DNA from: Pseudanabaena sp. lw0831
GTDB taxonomy: Bacteria > Cyanobacteriota > Cyanobacteriia > Pseudanabaenales > Pseudanabaenaceae
Reading direction: 5' to 3'
DNA: 64,000 bases
Assembly: GCF_016584665.1 (NCBI RefSeq)
Contig: NZ_BBJB01000016.1
Coordinates: 62,001 to 126,000 of the forward strand
Positions 43,882-50,696 of this stretch are shown piece after piece (the stretch's first letter is position 1; each line of letters opens with the position of its first letter). The notes beneath the pieces are model-generated. The model did no database searches. It was not told the origin of the DNA and saw only the letters and a program-made list of their open reading frames with translations. Position numbers and translations under genes: made by a program.

Positions 43882-45216
43882 CTGATGATTTTGAAACCAG
43901 TCTTGAATTTCTTGGGCGAGCCATGCAGTTTCTAACTCGGTTAGTTTATTATCGCCAAGCATAAACCTGTTATTTTGTATTTGAATAGCTACTGAGCCTT
44001 TAGTTTTATTTGACATACTTGTGTAGATGTACTCAAGCTGATTTATTGCAAACTTTTGAAGATAATGTTGCCATCCAAATGCTTTCTTACTGAGTCTGCA
44101 AGTACGCTCGGACAGATCGACCGAGAAAAATATTGTTGTGAAGCTTTTAATGACTTGAAAATAAGCAAGATAAATTACAAATAGAATTATCATGATTGCT
44201 GTCAAAATATTTGCTTTTGCCACAACAAATGCAAGTGGAACCATTCCAAATAATGCTGATAATGCAAGTAACACCGAAACAAATTTTCCACCAAATAGGG
44301 CGCTGGGAATGGTGACTACTAACTTTGTTGGAAATCGCCAAATTTCAACTCTGCTATTAAATGGTTGAGGAATTTTAATTTGACGGCTACTAGCTTTGGG
44401 TTTAGTAACTTGCTCTGGATCTTGATACAGCGCATCGATCGCTTCTCTTGCTGAGGCAAACCGCCGCTTGACGGATGGAGCTGTCATTTTTTGCACCCAA
44501 TCTAAAAGTTGAGGACTAGCGCCAGAGCGATCGCGAAATTGAATATTTAAATCATCATCTTGGGGTAACTCCGCAGGCGAAATCCCTGTCAGTAAATGGA
44601 TAGCAGTTGCCCCCAAACCATATAAATCCGAAGCAGGTACCGATCTTCCCCCATACTGCTCCATCGGCGCATAGCCATAGGTTCCGACGACTGTAAAAGT
44701 TTTGCCTTCAGCAGATGCTTTGTCTTGGACTGCCCCAAAATCAACCAAATAAATTTCTTGGCGATCGCTCCAGATCAAATTACTTGGCTTGATATCGCGA
44801 TGTAGTACAGGTGGATTCAATCCATGTAAATAAATCAGAATCTCTAGAGTATCAATGACAATATCTTCGACCTGTAGTTCGGTAAATTTTTGTCCTTGCA
44901 CTAATAACTCCTTGAGGGAGGCTCCTTGGATATGTTCTTGGACTAGCCCAAACCAAAGCGATCGGTCATCGATCGTAAAATAATCGCGATATTTAGGAAT
45001 ACGGGGATGATTTAGCTGCTTCAGGACTTGAGCCTCACGCTCGAATAGCTTTAAGTCTTCCCACTGCACGTCACCGCCAAAAGTGAGTAATTTGACGACA
45101 ACAAATTCACCATTTGCTTCTAAATCTTTTGCCAGCCAAGTTTGCCGTCCAGAGTTAAGCCCTAACTGACTTTGCAATTGATAGCGCTCTTTGAAGATTT
45201 CTTGTGACTGCGGCAT
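43867..45216 (-). CDS. Membrane-associated Ser/Thr protein kinase (Hanks type)
   Basis: A 449-residue bacterial Ser/Thr kinase of the cyanobacterial Spk type. The kinase domain (about 12-270) has VVVK with Lys42, VLHRDIKPSNLI, LVDFGAV and the activation-loop segment GTYGYAPMEQYGG. Two hydrophobic spans follow (about 320-370; LLALSALFGMVPLAFVVAKA, IMIILFVIYLAYF), and the C-terminal ~80 residues resemble a small PH-like domain. The glycine-rich loop is poor (LGLNSGRQ). I start at ATG 45216, before MPQSQEIFKERYQ; upstream codons run into a hairpin. Last codons lie in a hairpin arm. Confidence 0.88.
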   Translation of the reverse strand: MPQSQEIFKERYQLQSQLGLNSGRQTWLAKDLEANGEFVVVKLLTFGGDVQWEDLKLFEREAQVLKQLNHPRIPKYRDYFTIDDRSLWFGLVQEHIQGASLKELLVQGQKFTELQVEDIVIDTLEILIYLHGLNPPVLHRDIKPSNLIWSDRQEIYLVDFGAVQDKASAEGKTFTVVGTYGYAPMEQYGGRSVPASDLYGLGATAIHLLTGISPAELPQDDDLNIQFRDRSGASPQLLDWVQKMTAPSVKRRFASAREAIDALYQDPEQVTKPKASSRQIKIPQPFNSRVEIWRFPTKLVVTIPSALFGGKFVSVLLALSALFGMVPLAFVVAKANILTAIMIILFVIYLAYFQVIKSFTTIFFSVDLSERTCRLSKKAFGWQHYLQKFAINQLEYIYTSMSNKTKGSVAIQIQNNRFMLGDNKLTELETAWLAQEIQDWFQNHQSIDP

Positions 45217-45257
45217 AAATACATACAGCTTGTTGCACAATTTTAGCGCGATTTCAT

Positions 45258-45294
45258 AAAACAAGAAGGTATGCATTGCATACCTTCTTGTTTT
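45258..45294 (-). terminator. 17-bp perfect hairpin, ATT loop, after tRNA-Asn
   Basis: Arms 45258-45274 and 45278-45294 close on ATT (core ATGCATTGCAT). It begins 6 nt after the 3' end of the tRNA on the minus strand and ends in a T-run, so it is the tRNA terminator. It also sits just upstream of the kinase gene. Confidence 0.88.
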
Positions 45295-45300
45295 GAATAA

Positions 45301-45372
45301 CTCCCCAGGCGGGATTCGAACCTGCGACCGATCGGTTAACAGCCGATTGCTCTACCACTGAGCTACTGAGGA
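45301..45372 (-). tRNA. tRNA-Asn (anticodon GTT)
   Basis: The minus strand folds as a complete cloverleaf: acceptor TCCTCAG with CTGGGGA (one T-G pair), D-arm AGCTCAGTGGTAGAGC, anticodon stem ATCGG/CCGAT with loop CTGTTAA, and T-arm with GGTTCGAATCC. The anticodon GTT reads AAC/AAU. CCA is not encoded. It is followed by a hairpin terminator. Confidence 0.97.
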
Positions 45373-45498
45373 ATGTAGCTGTTTCGCTGTGTCAATGACT
45401 TCAGCGTTAACAACTATAGCGTATAAGTGCCGCGATCGCGCAACCTTTTTTTAAAGTTTTTTTATATTCCCTTCCTGCCCAAAAAATAGACGTTACAA

Positions 45499-45549
45499 AG
45501 CCAAGAATTGGTAGTGTGGGGCAAAGCCCCGCACTACCAATTCTTGGCT
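45499..45549. repeat. 24-bp hairpin, AAA loop (family C element)
   Basis: Arms 45499-45522 and 45526-45549 (one T-G mismatch) close on AAA (core GGGGCAAAGCCCC). It lies upstream of both the tRNA (minus) and the lipoprotein gene (plus), another divergent location. A decayed relative is at 50200-50244. Confidence 0.82.
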
Positions 45550-45685
45550 GGGAAGTGAGTAGCTATAGATCTTGAAATTTCTAGTGCCAATTCCCTAAAG
45601 AGTACATACACTAAAATCGCAGTGTTGTGCAATCAGTCAGCATATGCTTTCATCAGTATTACTAAAGTTAAACATTGGTTTAAGT

Positions 45686-46264
45686 ATGAAAAGATCAGCC
45701 TCTTTTGCTGTTGGCTTAGTTTTATTGACTGTAAGCGCTTGCACCCCATCTACACCAAGTAGTGAAACGGCAAGTCCCACCAAACCAATAGCAACGAATG
45801 CAAGCTCTTGGTATGAATACAGTTCTGAGGCTGGAAAATTTACGGTGCTAATGCCAAACAAGCCACAGGAGAAATCTGAGGCGCGAAAAACTGATATTGC
45901 TACAGTCAAGATGAACGTAGCGATTTCTGAGTTTAATCAATCAGCCTATTTTGCTAGTTATGCTGACTTTCCAGAAAAATTTCCTGATGACGAGATCGAG
46001 CCACGCTTGAATGAAGCCATGAAAGGCATTGTCGGTGGTTTGAAAGGTAAGGTCACATCTTCAAAGGAATCCAAGCTTGGTAAAGCTTCATGTCGTGATT
46101 TTGAAGCTACTGGAAAAATACAGGCTATTGATGCATTATTCAAAGGTCGCATTTGCCTGAATGACAATCGTCGTTTCTATCAAATGTTTGTGTTAGCTCC
46201 TGCGACCAAATTCTCGAATACTGATGTCGATCGCTTCATCAACTCTTTTAAAATTAAAGAGTAA
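45686..46264 (+). CDS. Hypothetical lipoprotein
   Basis: About 192 residues. The N-terminus MKRSASFAVGLVLLTVSAC is a lipoprotein signal with lipobox VSAC, followed by a Ser/Thr/Pro linker. The mature domain has a repeated beta-type pattern (SSEAGKFTVLMPNKPQEKSE ... GRICLNDNRRFYQMFVLAP) seen in small secreted cyanobacterial proteins. I cannot assign a function. I use ATG 45686 because it opens the signal peptide; an upstream in-frame ATG at 45644 would bury it. The stop codon is part of a hairpin arm. Confidence 0.75.
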   Translation: MKRSASFAVGLVLLTVSACTPSTPSSETASPTKPIATNASSWYEYSSEAGKFTVLMPNKPQEKSEARKTDIATVKMNVAISEFNQSAYFASYADFPEKFPDDEIEPRLNEAMKGIVGGLKGKVTSSKESKLGKASCRDFEATGKIQAIDALFKGRICLNDNRRFYQMFVLAPATKFSNTDVDRFINSFKIKE

Positions 46265-46295
46265 ATTAAAGAGACGCTTTGCGTCTCTTTAATTT
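46263..46295. terminator. 15-bp perfect hairpin, TTT loop, holding both convergent stop codons
   Basis: Arms 46263-46277 and 46281-46295 close on TTT (core ACGCTTTGCGT). The plus-strand TAA (46262-46264) and the minus-strand TAA (46289-46291) both lie in the arms. One stem therefore supplies or touches both gene ends. Confidence 0.88.
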
Positions 46296-47227
46296 CTAGA
46301 ACTTCCCAAAGAAATGATCATGGAGCCAATCACTACTGCGATCGCGCCCATATAGCCCAACAAACTTAGGGGTGATGGCGTTAAAAATTGCGGCACAAAA
46401 CTTGGCAAGATCGCCGAGGCGGCTAAGGTAACGAGAGGTGCAAGAGTAATCACTGCACTGACACGCGAGGCTTCCCAATGTTCAAGAGCCGCCGCAAATG
46501 CCCCGTAAGCAATCAAAGTATTAAAAGCGCAAAAGATCAGGGCAATTAAGGGTAATCCAGATAGAGTAAAGAGTCTATTCGGATGAGCCATTGGTGCAAA
46601 TAGAGTTGCGGCGCTGAGATATAAGCATAACAATATGGAAGTCGAAGGTAGATTTAGTAATAGTTGCTTTTGGGCAAGCCCATAAAAAGCCCAAACGATC
46701 GCTCCAAGGACTAGAAGCATATTGCCCCACATATAGGTGTCAAAGCTGGTAACTAGCGATCGCACTTGGTCATGGGAAAACAGAAACAGTCCACAAACGA
46801 GAATTGCAACACCACCCCATTGCCGATAGTTATATTTCTCTTTAAATACGACCAATGAAGCCATTCCCATCATCACAGGCGCGATTTGGGTAATTACTTG
46901 AGCATTATTGGCTGAGGTCTTGCCTACACCGATTAAAAATAAAATATAGTTGAGCGACAGTCCTCCAACGGCTACTAAAAACAATGGCACAGAAATTTTC
47001 TGCAATTGTTGCCATGTTGGTAGTTGTTGGCGTAGCGCTAGGTATCCTCCCAGCAAAACACCTGAAACAGTAAAGCGAAACCAAGTAACTGTAAATGGAT
47101 CTAGCTCTTGGAGGACGATCTTGAGGGCGATCGCTAAAAATCCCCATAACAAAACCGTAAGTAACGATAGAGCTAGACCTAAACGAGATCGCCCAGAAAC
47201 TTGATGTAAACGTATCGAAGAGGGCAT
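46289..47227 (-). CDS. EamA-domain (DMT superfamily) transporter
   Basis: A 312-residue inner-membrane transporter with ten hydrophobic segments in two EamA repeats: LLWGFLAIALKIVLQELDPF and TVTWFRFTVSGVLLGG in the first, AIVWAFYGLAQKQLLLNL and EHWEASRVSAVITLAPLVT in the second. It is a typical drug/metabolite exporter family protein; the substrate is unknown. ATG 47227. It lies 53 nt downstream of a small conserved gene with a hairpin between. Its stop codon sits in a hairpin arm shared with the convergent lipoprotein gene. Confidence 0.9.
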   Translation of the reverse strand: MPSSIRLHQVSGRSRLGLALSLLTVLLWGFLAIALKIVLQELDPFTVTWFRFTVSGVLLGGYLALRQQLPTWQQLQKISVPLFLVAVGGLSLNYILFLIGVGKTSANNAQVITQIAPVMMGMASLVVFKEKYNYRQWGGVAILVCGLFLFSHDQVRSLVTSFDTYMWGNMLLVLGAIVWAFYGLAQKQLLLNLPSTSILLCLYLSAATLFAPMAHPNRLFTLSGLPLIALIFCAFNTLIAYGAFAAALEHWEASRVSAVITLAPLVTLAASAILPSFVPQFLTPSPLSLLGYMGAIAVVIGSMIISLGSSRN

Positions 47228-47243
47228 TGAAATTTGATCTCAT

Positions 47244-47281
47244 AAAATTAAGAAGGGCGCAATGCGCCCCCTCTTGATTTT
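47244..47281 (-). terminator. Imperfect hairpin, AAT loop
   Basis: Arms 47244-47260 and 47264-47281 pair with a bulge and one weak pair around GCGCAATGCGC. The right arm reaches two bases into the TAA stop (47280-47282) of the small gene. Confidence 0.65.
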
Positions 47282-47543
47282 AGGCAAACATCTCGACACT
47301 AGAGGAATAAATTGGCTCCACATGAATAGCAATTACTCGCTTAGGGCGGACTAGCAAAATTTCATTTAGTTCGGCTCTTACAGGAATAGGCATCAGATCA
47401 TCATCACTTGCCTTGGCTTTAAATTGCGATGCGTACCAAGTTTTGACTTCTTCGATGGTTGTAAATTTTGTAGTAACTTCCTGCCCACCTTCTAGTTTTA
47501 AATGCACGATGTATTCGTTTGGCTTTCTGGGTTCTCTCGGCAT
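47280..47543 (-). CDS. Small conserved hypothetical protein
   Basis: An 87-residue soluble protein beginning MPREPRKPNEYIVHLKLEGG with regular beta-strand spacing (EVTTKFTTIEEVKTWYASQF, RAELNEILLVRPKRVIAIHV). It reads like a compact alpha/beta domain. I do not recognise the family; similar small proteins are scattered in cyanobacterial genomes. ATG 47543. No partner is evident. Confidence 0.65.
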   Translation of the reverse strand: MPREPRKPNEYIVHLKLEGGQEVTTKFTTIEEVKTWYASQFKAKASDDDLMPIPVRAELNEILLVRPKRVIAIHVEPIYSSSVEMFA

Positions 47544-47863
47544 CTCGATCTACTCCGTCTAAATTTCACGTAATCAAGCTGAATTATATAGCAAATCTCA
47601 GTAGTGGAAATTCATGAATTATCCTTTACCTCTTATTTCCATGCGTGATTGCAGCAATTCTCGTTATGAAACCGATTTTGGTGTTTCCAGCGCCATTGGC
47701 GCTGGAAACACCAAAATCGGTTTTTTGAAAGCCCGCTGTAGGCGGGCTTTCAAAAAACCGATTTTTATAATGAGAATTGCTGGCGTGATTGTCAAGAATT
47801 TGTGATCGCACTGCAACTCGGTAATAGACTAGTTAATAACTGTAGAGATAAGGGAGTTAGGTT
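47544..47863. other. Gap with a nested palindrome
   Basis: The 320-nt gap has no credible gene. Frames of about 60 codons on both strands are by-products of the palindrome. Its centre (47652-47781) is a long hairpin with a second hairpin inserted in one arm, described separately. Confidence 0.6.
47652..47781. repeat. Nested hairpins: one palindrome inserted into the arm of another
   Basis: Outer arms 47652-47668 and 47766-47781 match with few changes and continue into hairpin B (47713-47736 with 47742-47765, loop of 5). A 44-nt block (47669-47712) splits the left arm. That block, with the next 11 nt, forms hairpin A (47669-47694 with 47698-47723, 26 bp, ATT loop). Without the block, one ~40-bp hairpin would remain. 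Confidence 0.85.
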
Positions 47864-48496
47864 ATGACCGCATTAATGAATCCCCCAAGGCAACAGATAA
47901 TTTTAAAGGGTATCCATTGGGAAACCTATCAATCCTTGGTGCGGGATTTAGAAGCACAGCCTAATAAACGTTTGACCTATGACAATGGAGTTTTGGAGAT
48001 TAGAATGCCGCTACCACCTCATGAGCGTTACAAAAAATGGTTAGGGCGGTTGGTAGAAATTATCACAGAGGAGTTAGGGATTGAGATCGCTAGTTTGGGG
48101 TCTTGTACTTGGAGCCGAGAGGATTTACGGAAGGGTTTGGAACCTGATGAGTGCTATTACATCCAAAATGAGGCGGCGGTGCGTGGTAAAGAAACGATAA
48201 CTTTGTCAGTCGATCCGCCGCCAGATTTGGCTATCGAGGTGGACAGTACAAGCAGTTCGCTGGATCGGATGGGAATTTATGCGGCGCTGGGTGTGCCTGA
48301 GGTATGGCGTTATGACTTTAAAGTAATGACGTTTTGGGTGTTGGTGGATGGTGTGTATGTTTCCCGCGAAACTTCGATCGCCTTGCCATTGGTGACAGCG
48401 ACGGCGGTGCAGGTTTTGCTGAAGGAGGCGGCGAGTATGGGTGAGACGAGTTGGGCAAGGAGGGTGAGAGCGTGGATAAGACAAAGCAATCTCTAG
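47864..48496 (+). CDS. Uma2 family putative endonuclease
   Basis: A 210-residue Uma2 (DUF820) protein with PD-(D/E)xK-type fold. Marks are KRLTYDNGVLEIRMPLPPHE, the EPDECYYIQNEAAVRG segment, PPPDLAIEVDSTSSSLDRMG (conserved Asp and Glu) and IYAALGVPEVWRYD. The Lys of the classical nuclease triad is not obvious. The last 25 residues (SMGETSWARRVRAWIRQ) form a common C-terminal helix. ATG 47864. Monocistronic; it differs clearly from the Uma2 gene at 14165-14803 and is not a recent copy. Confidence 0.88.
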   Translation: MTALMNPPRQQIILKGIHWETYQSLVRDLEAQPNKRLTYDNGVLEIRMPLPPHERYKKWLGRLVEIITEELGIEIASLGSCTWSREDLRKGLEPDECYYIQNEAAVRGKETITLSVDPPPDLAIEVDSTSSSLDRMGIYAALGVPEVWRYDFKVMTFWVLVDGVYVSRETSIALPLVTATAVQVLLKEAASMGETSWARRVRAWIRQSNL

Positions 48497-48560
48497 CCAA
48501 GCTGGAAATATAACGGTAGGGTTTTAAAATCTATTTGTACATTAAACAAAGGAATTTAGA

Positions 48561-50195
48561 GTGAAAATTCATAAGTGGGCGATCGCCATATTATTGTGGG
48601 GTTTCCTGTTTAGGGCTGTATGTGCCATCTATCTCAACATTGGCTTTGATGAAGCTTACTATTACCTCTACACCCAAAATCTCAACTTAAGCTATTTCGA
48701 TCATCCTCCATTAGTGGCACTTACGGCGGGGATTGGGATCTGGCTAACGGGTGCAGTTACGCCTTTTACGATTAGGATTGGTGGCGTTTTACTTTATACG
48801 GGGACATTGATTTTCTCTTATCTAGCTAGTAAAAAGCTTTTTGGCGATCGCACAGCGACTTTAACTCTGGCGATTTTGACGACAATTCCTATTTTTCAGA
48901 TTGCCTTTGGGATTCTCACTCTGCCTGATAATGCCTTGATGTTTTTCTGGGCGGCTTGTTTGTGGGTTGCTGCCGAAGAATTTTTTCCATCCGATCAGAC
49001 TGACAAATATCAACCGACCTATCGCCTTGCCATGATCGGTTTATGCGTTGGGCTAGCATTTTTAGGTAAATATCATGGCTTACTCTTAGGTGGAGGACTG
49101 GTGCTATTTTGCTTGCTAAGTAGTCGTCATCGAAGCGCCCTGTTTTCAGTCTGGACGTTAGCAGCGATCGCGCTATTTGCGATCGCCATTTCGCCTGTGC
49201 TGTTGTGGAATGCTCAGCATGAATTTGCCTCTTTTCGCTTTCAGAGTGCGCGAGCTGTGCCATCCCAAGGCTATAACCTAGAGCGATTGTTGGTAACGAT
49301 TCTACTAGCGCTCGGCTATTTGTTTCCCACGTTTGGGATTCCTTTATGGTGGACGAGTTTTCGCACGGTGGGGGGATTAGTTAAAGCTGCTGCAAGACAA
49401 GGTAAGAGAGATGAAAATAGCCATGAGCAGAATTATGAATTAGCGATCGCTGAAGATCGTCTTCGCAACAAGCAATTACTCATTCTTTGTGTATCAATGC
49501 CCATTTTCTTTGGTTTTACATTTATGGGTGGATTCATTCAAATTTTGCCATCATGGCACATGCCAGGATTTTTTGGCGCGACCCTTTTACTCGGTGAGAG
49601 AGCTGCCCAAGTACAATTAAAACGACCCAAATTTATTCGCAATTGGCTCTGGGGATCGGGTGTGGTGATTTTGTCACTGATGCTAATTGGCTTGCTCCAT
49701 GTGCATCTAGGGATTGCTCAAAAAGGTGGAGACGCAGCGATCGCGGGTGGTTTTTGGGAAGCAAAGGATGATCCTTCCACACAAATGATTGATATAGAGC
49801 AGTTGCGCCAAGCCTTTATAGATTCGCCAATATTGACTGCCGAATTACAAAAATCGGATTTTGTGTTTAGCAATAATTTCTTTGTTGCAGGACAAGTCGC
49901 TATGGCGATTCAGCCATTGGGCAAAAAAATTACTTGTTTTGATGAAGATCTGCGCGGATTTGCCTACTGGAGCAAAGCTGAAGATTTCGTTGGCAAGAGT
50001 TCTTTGTACATTACGTCAGAACAATTTATGAAGGATGAGAGGTATCCACAACCCCTCGATAAGTACAAAGGTTACTTTCAATCCTTAGAAAAAATTGCTG
50101 ATATTCCTATTAAAAGAGGAGGTCAAGCAGTCCAAATTTTTCCAGTCTATCGCGCTTCACCAATGTTAAAACCCTATCCACGCCCATATGGATAG
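48561..50195 (+). CDS. GT39/ArnT-like membrane glycosyltransferase
   Basis: A 544-residue polytopic enzyme of the GT-C class that transfers sugars from polyprenyl-phosphate donors outside the cytoplasmic membrane. The first extracytoplasmic loop after span 1 carries the catalytic acidic pair FDEAYYYLYTQNL and the YFDHPPLVAL motif typical of ArnT/PMT-like enzymes. About 10-11 spans follow, then a soluble C-terminal domain (about 400-544). GTG 48561 follows AAGGA and gives the right N-terminus. It is not in the polysaccharide cluster at 54.6-64 kb but may act in envelope glycosylation. Confidence 0.88.
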   Translation: MKIHKWAIAILLWGFLFRAVCAIYLNIGFDEAYYYLYTQNLNLSYFDHPPLVALTAGIGIWLTGAVTPFTIRIGGVLLYTGTLIFSYLASKKLFGDRTATLTLAILTTIPIFQIAFGILTLPDNALMFFWAACLWVAAEEFFPSDQTDKYQPTYRLAMIGLCVGLAFLGKYHGLLLGGGLVLFCLLSSRHRSALFSVWTLAAIALFAIAISPVLLWNAQHEFASFRFQSARAVPSQGYNLERLLVTILLALGYLFPTFGIPLWWTSFRTVGGLVKAAARQGKRDENSHEQNYELAIAEDRLRNKQLLILCVSMPIFFGFTFMGGFIQILPSWHMPGFFGATLLLGERAAQVQLKRPKFIRNWLWGSGVVILSLMLIGLLHVHLGIAQKGGDAAIAGGFWEAKDDPSTQMIDIEQLRQAFIDSPILTAELQKSDFVFSNNFFVAGQVAMAIQPLGKKITCFDEDLRGFAYWSKAEDFVGKSSLYITSEQFMKDERYPQPLDKYKGYFQSLEKIADIPIKRGGQAVQIFPVYRASPMLKPYPRPYG

Positions 50196-50199
50196 CTAT

Positions 50200-50244
50200 C
50201 AAGAATTAGTGATATGGGGCAAAGATCCACGCCACTAATTCTTG
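50200..50244. terminator. Decayed family C hairpin between convergent genes
   Basis: Perfect 12-bp outer arms 50200-50211 and 50233-50244 enclose a degenerate core around GGGGCAAAGATCC. Compared with 45499-45549 the core has lost symmetry while the ends CAAGAATT and AATTCTTG are kept. The right arm includes the TAG stop (50235-50237) of the cNMP-binding gene. Confidence 0.7.
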
Positions 50245-50693
50245 GCTGGCATGGTAACAGAAGCTTCTAACTCATTGAGTTTTATGTTTTGGCTCCGAAT
50301 GCGACGAGATAGCAAACGAATAATATTTACAGCAATATCAGGAGTCTCATCGATCGCTTCATATAATTGTTGCTGCGTTAGCACTAAACAATCACAACCA
50401 GCAATAGCCGTTACCGAAGCCGATCTCGGTTCCGCATCAAATAGTGACATTTCACCAAAGCAACTACCTTTGTCTAAAATGGCAAGATCTTTATCCCCCA
50501 AATGCACCCGTACCCGACCTGCAACCACAATATATAGCGATCGCCCTTCCTGACCTTGTGAAAAAATTATTTTGCCAGATGGATAGGAAACCTCGTTCAT
50601 GATCGAAGCAAGGCGAACCAAAAAGTCATCGCGCAATTCCTTGAAAATCGGAACTCCGCGCACTAATAGTAATCGATCAATACTGGTTAGCAT
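50235..50693 (-). CDS. Cyclic-nucleotide-binding domain protein
   Basis: A 152-residue stand-alone cNMP-binding domain. The phosphate-binding cassette is complete: F79-G80-E81-M-S-L, then P-R90-S-A-S-V, so it should bind cAMP or cGMP. There is no DNA-binding domain, unlike CRP. Its ATG is 4 nt from the stop of the large transporter/HEAT gene (TAGGCGATG), so the two are co-translated. A role as the nucleotide-sensing subunit of that transporter is a reasonable inference. The stop lies in a hairpin arm. Confidence 0.9.
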   Translation of the reverse strand: MLTSIDRLLLVRGVPIFKELRDDFLVRLASIMNEVSYPSGKIIFSQGQEGRSLYIVVAGRVRVHLGDKDLAILDKGSCFGEMSLFDAEPRSASVTAIAGCDCLVLTQQQLYEAIDETPDIAVNIIRLLSRRIRSQNIKLNELEASVTMPAKN

Positions 50694-50696
50694 CGC

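Noticed and set aside
47614-47811. Frames of about 60 codons on both strands
   Set aside because: They exist because the region is a palindrome; neither has a start signal or a recognisable fold.
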